Positions 6,138 to 7,509 of a DNA stretch of 7,509 nt are shown here, one piece after another. The position numbers were made by a program, and so were the translations under genes. The notes under the pieces were generated by a model, which was given only the letters and a program-made list of their open reading frames with translations, ran no database searches and was not told the DNA's origin. Position 1 is the stretch's first letter. Each line of letters begins with the position of its first letter. Source of the DNA: an uncultured Collinsella sp. (GTDB lineage Bacteria; Actinomycetota; Coriobacteriia; Coriobacteriales; Coriobacteriaceae); the NCBI GenBank assembly GCA_900547505.1, contig URGY01000081.1, forward strand, positions 1-7,509. The letters are read 5' to 3'.

Positions 6138-7304
6138 ATGTTTAGCATCAACAACGTACTTAACCGCAGGAGTTTCTTGGCTGGCGCCGCGGCGTTCGGT
6201 AGCACCGCGGCACTCGCTGGTTGCTCGTCGGGTGGCTCGGACGGCGGCTCCGCCGATGACGGCAAGACCTTCAAGATCGGTGTCATCGGCCCTCTGACCG
6301 GCGCCGCGGCAACCTATGGCGTTTCGGCCGAGAAGGGTGCCAAGCTCGCCGCCAAGGATTTTTCGACCAAGGACCTCAAACTCTCGCTTAAGTCTGAGGA
6401 CGACGTCGCTGACGGCGAGAAGGCCATCAACGCCTTCAATACCTTGTGCGACTGGGGCATGCAGGCGCTCGTCGGCCCCGTCACCACCGGTGCCGCCGTC
6501 GCTGTCTCGGGCGAGATCGCCGACGATATGCTCATGGTCACGCCCTCGGCCTCGTCGCTCGACGTTACCAAGGATAAGACCACGGTTTTCCAGGTTTGCT
6601 TCACCGATCCCACCATGGGCGCCAGCGCCGCGAAGTTCTTGGCCGAGAAGTACGCGGATGCCAAGATCGCCCTGTTCTACAACTCCGGCGATACGTATAG
6701 CTCGGGCGTTGCCGACGCTTTTGCCGAGCAGGCCAAGGCGTCCAAGCTCGACATCGTCGATACCGAGACCTTTAAGGACGACTCTTCCACGAGCTTTACC
6801 AACCAGCTCACCAAAGCTAAGGAGGCCGGCGCCACGCTCATCTTTGCGCCGATCTACTACACGCCGGCGTCCGTTTTGCTCAAGAACGCCAAGGACATGG
6901 GCTACGACATGACCCTCATGGGTACCGACGGCATGGACGGCCTGCTCTCTGTGGAAGGCTTCGATACCTCTCTTGCCGAGGGCGTACTGCTCATGACCCC
7001 GTTTTCGGCTGACGATGAGAAGAATGCCGACTTCGTCAAGGCCTATAAGGATGCTTACGACGAGACGCCCAACCAGTTTGCCGCCGACGCTTACGATTGC
7101 GTCCACGCAATCGTCGAGGCTATCGATAGGGCGGGGATTGACATTTCGGCCGACGGTGCCGACATTGCCGGCGACCTTGCCAAGGCCATGCGCAAGATCA
7201 AGATTGAGGGCCTGACGGGCGAGCTCACGTGGAACGACGAGGGCCAGGTCGAAAAGCCCGCCACGGCCTATGTGATCCAGGACGGCAAGTACATCGCCGC
7301 CTAA
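6138..7304 (+). CDS. ABC transporter substrate-binding lipoprotein, branched-chain amino acid (LivJ-like) type
   Basis: This 388-residue extracytoplasmic lipoprotein is predicted to capture an amino acid, probably branched-chain or related, and deliver it to a LivHMGF-type ABC permease. The N-terminus MFSINNVLNRRSFLAG carries a twin-arginine motif (Arg10-Arg11, RRSFL), and ALAGC gives a lipobox with Cys29, followed by a Gly/Ser-rich linker to about residue 42. The type I periplasmic-binding fold starts with KTFKIGVIGPLTGAAATYG (43-61). Later landmarks are LVGPVTTGAA (111-120), TPSASS (135-140), YNSGDTYSSG (181-190) and GTDGMDG (262-268), positions that line the ligand cleft in this family. 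I chose the ATG at 6138 because AAGGGGG precedes it and the signal peptide begins there; an upstream in-frame ATG at 6072 would add 22 unrelated residues. The permease and ATPase genes are not in the window, and about 200 non-coding bases follow. The precise ligand cannot be told. Confidence 0.92.
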   Translation: MFSINNVLNRRSFLAGAAAFGSTAALAGCSSGGSDGGSADDGKTFKIGVIGPLTGAAATYGVSAEKGAKLAAKDFSTKDLKLSLKSEDDVADGEKAINAFNTLCDWGMQALVGPVTTGAAVAVSGEIADDMLMVTPSASSLDVTKDKTTVFQVCFTDPTMGASAAKFLAEKYADAKIALFYNSGDTYSSGVADAFAEQAKASKLDIVDTETFKDDSSTSFTNQLTKAKEAGATLIFAPIYYTPASVLLKNAKDMGYDMTLMGTDGMDGLLSVEGFDTSLAEGVLLMTPFSADDEKNADFVKAYKDAYDETPNQFAADAYDCVHAIVEAIDRAGIDISADGADIAGDLAKAMRKIKIEGLTGELTWNDEGQVEKPATAYVIQDGKYIAA

Positions 7305-7509
7305 GTGCGCATAAAGCGCGACCGGTGAGGCCGTTTTATTCAGGGCAGGGACGCCTGTAACAGAACGGAAACATTACTTTCACACAATAAAGTGGCATTA
7401 CTGCATAAAGTAATAGAAATACGCAGAATTATGGATAAATGGACAAATCCAAAGAAAAGTGGCTCTTCGGTGGTTTCTGTGGGAGAGATTCCGGCATAGG
7501 CCCAGCTCA
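7305..7509. other. Non-coding tail: GlnR-like box, AT-rich nested repeats, possible IS end
   Basis: No convincing gene is present. A small GCGC-ATAAA-GCGC hairpin (7307-7319) follows the lipoprotein stop, but no T-run adjoins it, so it is a poor terminator. GTAAC-N6-GAAAC (7357-7372) continues with N6-TTCAC (7379-7383), resembling a GlnR box. Bases 7366-7460 are only about one-third GC, far below the surrounding genes. They hold the inverted repeat ATTACTTT/AAAGTAAT (7373-7380, 7407-7414), the direct repeat CATTACT (7372-7378, 7396-7402) and TAAAGT (7388-7393, 7406-7411). From 7461 the sequence GGCTCTTCGGTGGTTTCTG resembles the tip of an ISL3-family insertion sequence. GGGAGAG at 7481-7487 alternatively recalls the 5' part of a glycine riboswitch. 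Neither can be decided before the window ends. Confidence 0.5.

Noticed and set aside
5919..7106. Long minus-strand open frame (395 codons)
   Set aside because: It is antisense to the substrate-binding lipoprotein gene and runs across its promoter region; no ribosome site or recognisable domain.
7439..7509. Open frame from an ATG at 7439 to the window end, starting MDKSKEKWLFGG
   Set aside because: No ribosome binding site, only 23 codons visible, low-GC context and overlap with the possible IS tip. It cannot be judged without more sequence.
7481..7509. Start of a glycine riboswitch (GGGAGAG motif)
   Set aside because: GGGAGAG fits the 5' part of that aptamer, but the diagnostic ACCGAAG and CTCTCAGG segments would lie outside the window. 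The motif alone is too short to call.

Overview
This window looks like ordinary chromosome from a high-GC Gram-positive bacterium. A gut Coriobacteriia member such as Collinsella or a relative is my best guess. That rests on GC- and third-position-rich codons, a long single-chain purL of the clostridial/actinobacterial type, and a Tat-type lipoprotein signal. It is an inference from style, not a database match.

Layout, left to right. (1) Bases 1-1486, minus strand: the first 495 codons of purL (FGAM synthase, purine synthesis), cut by the window edge. (2) A 184-bp divergent promoter region. (3) 1671-3233, plus strand: a 520-aa CPA2-type cation:proton antiporter. (4) 3248-3481: a striking array of eight 15-bp units in strictly alternating orientation, with a 62-bp period, followed by a strong rho-independent terminator. 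(5) 3580-4329, minus strand: a 249-aa short-chain dehydrogenase resembling BaiA/FabG. (6) A 214-bp gap holding two 13-bp direct repeats and the terminator of the next minus-strand gene. (7) 4544-5887, minus strand: homoserine dehydrogenase (hom) with a C-terminal ACT domain. (8) A 250-bp divergent region with GNAAC-N6-NNAAC repeats. (9) 6138-7304, plus strand: a Tat-exported lipoprotein resembling LivJ, the binding component of a branched-chain amino-acid ABC transporter. (10) 7305-7509: a non-coding, AT-rich tail with another GTAAC-N6-GAAAC motif and, at its very end, a sequence that could be the tip of an insertion sequence.

The genes are mostly single transcription units with their own promoters or terminators, and they do not form one pathway. 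purL serves purine synthesis, hom serves threonine/methionine synthesis, and the lipoprotein serves amino-acid uptake. The last two share a divergent control region, so coordinated amino-acid or nitrogen control is conceivable but unproven. The antiporter and the dehydrogenase are convergent, and the alternating array sits between them in the antiporter's 3' untranslated region. The array is the least explained structure here. It resembles the BIME arrangement of REP sequences known from enterobacteria, with a different sequence.
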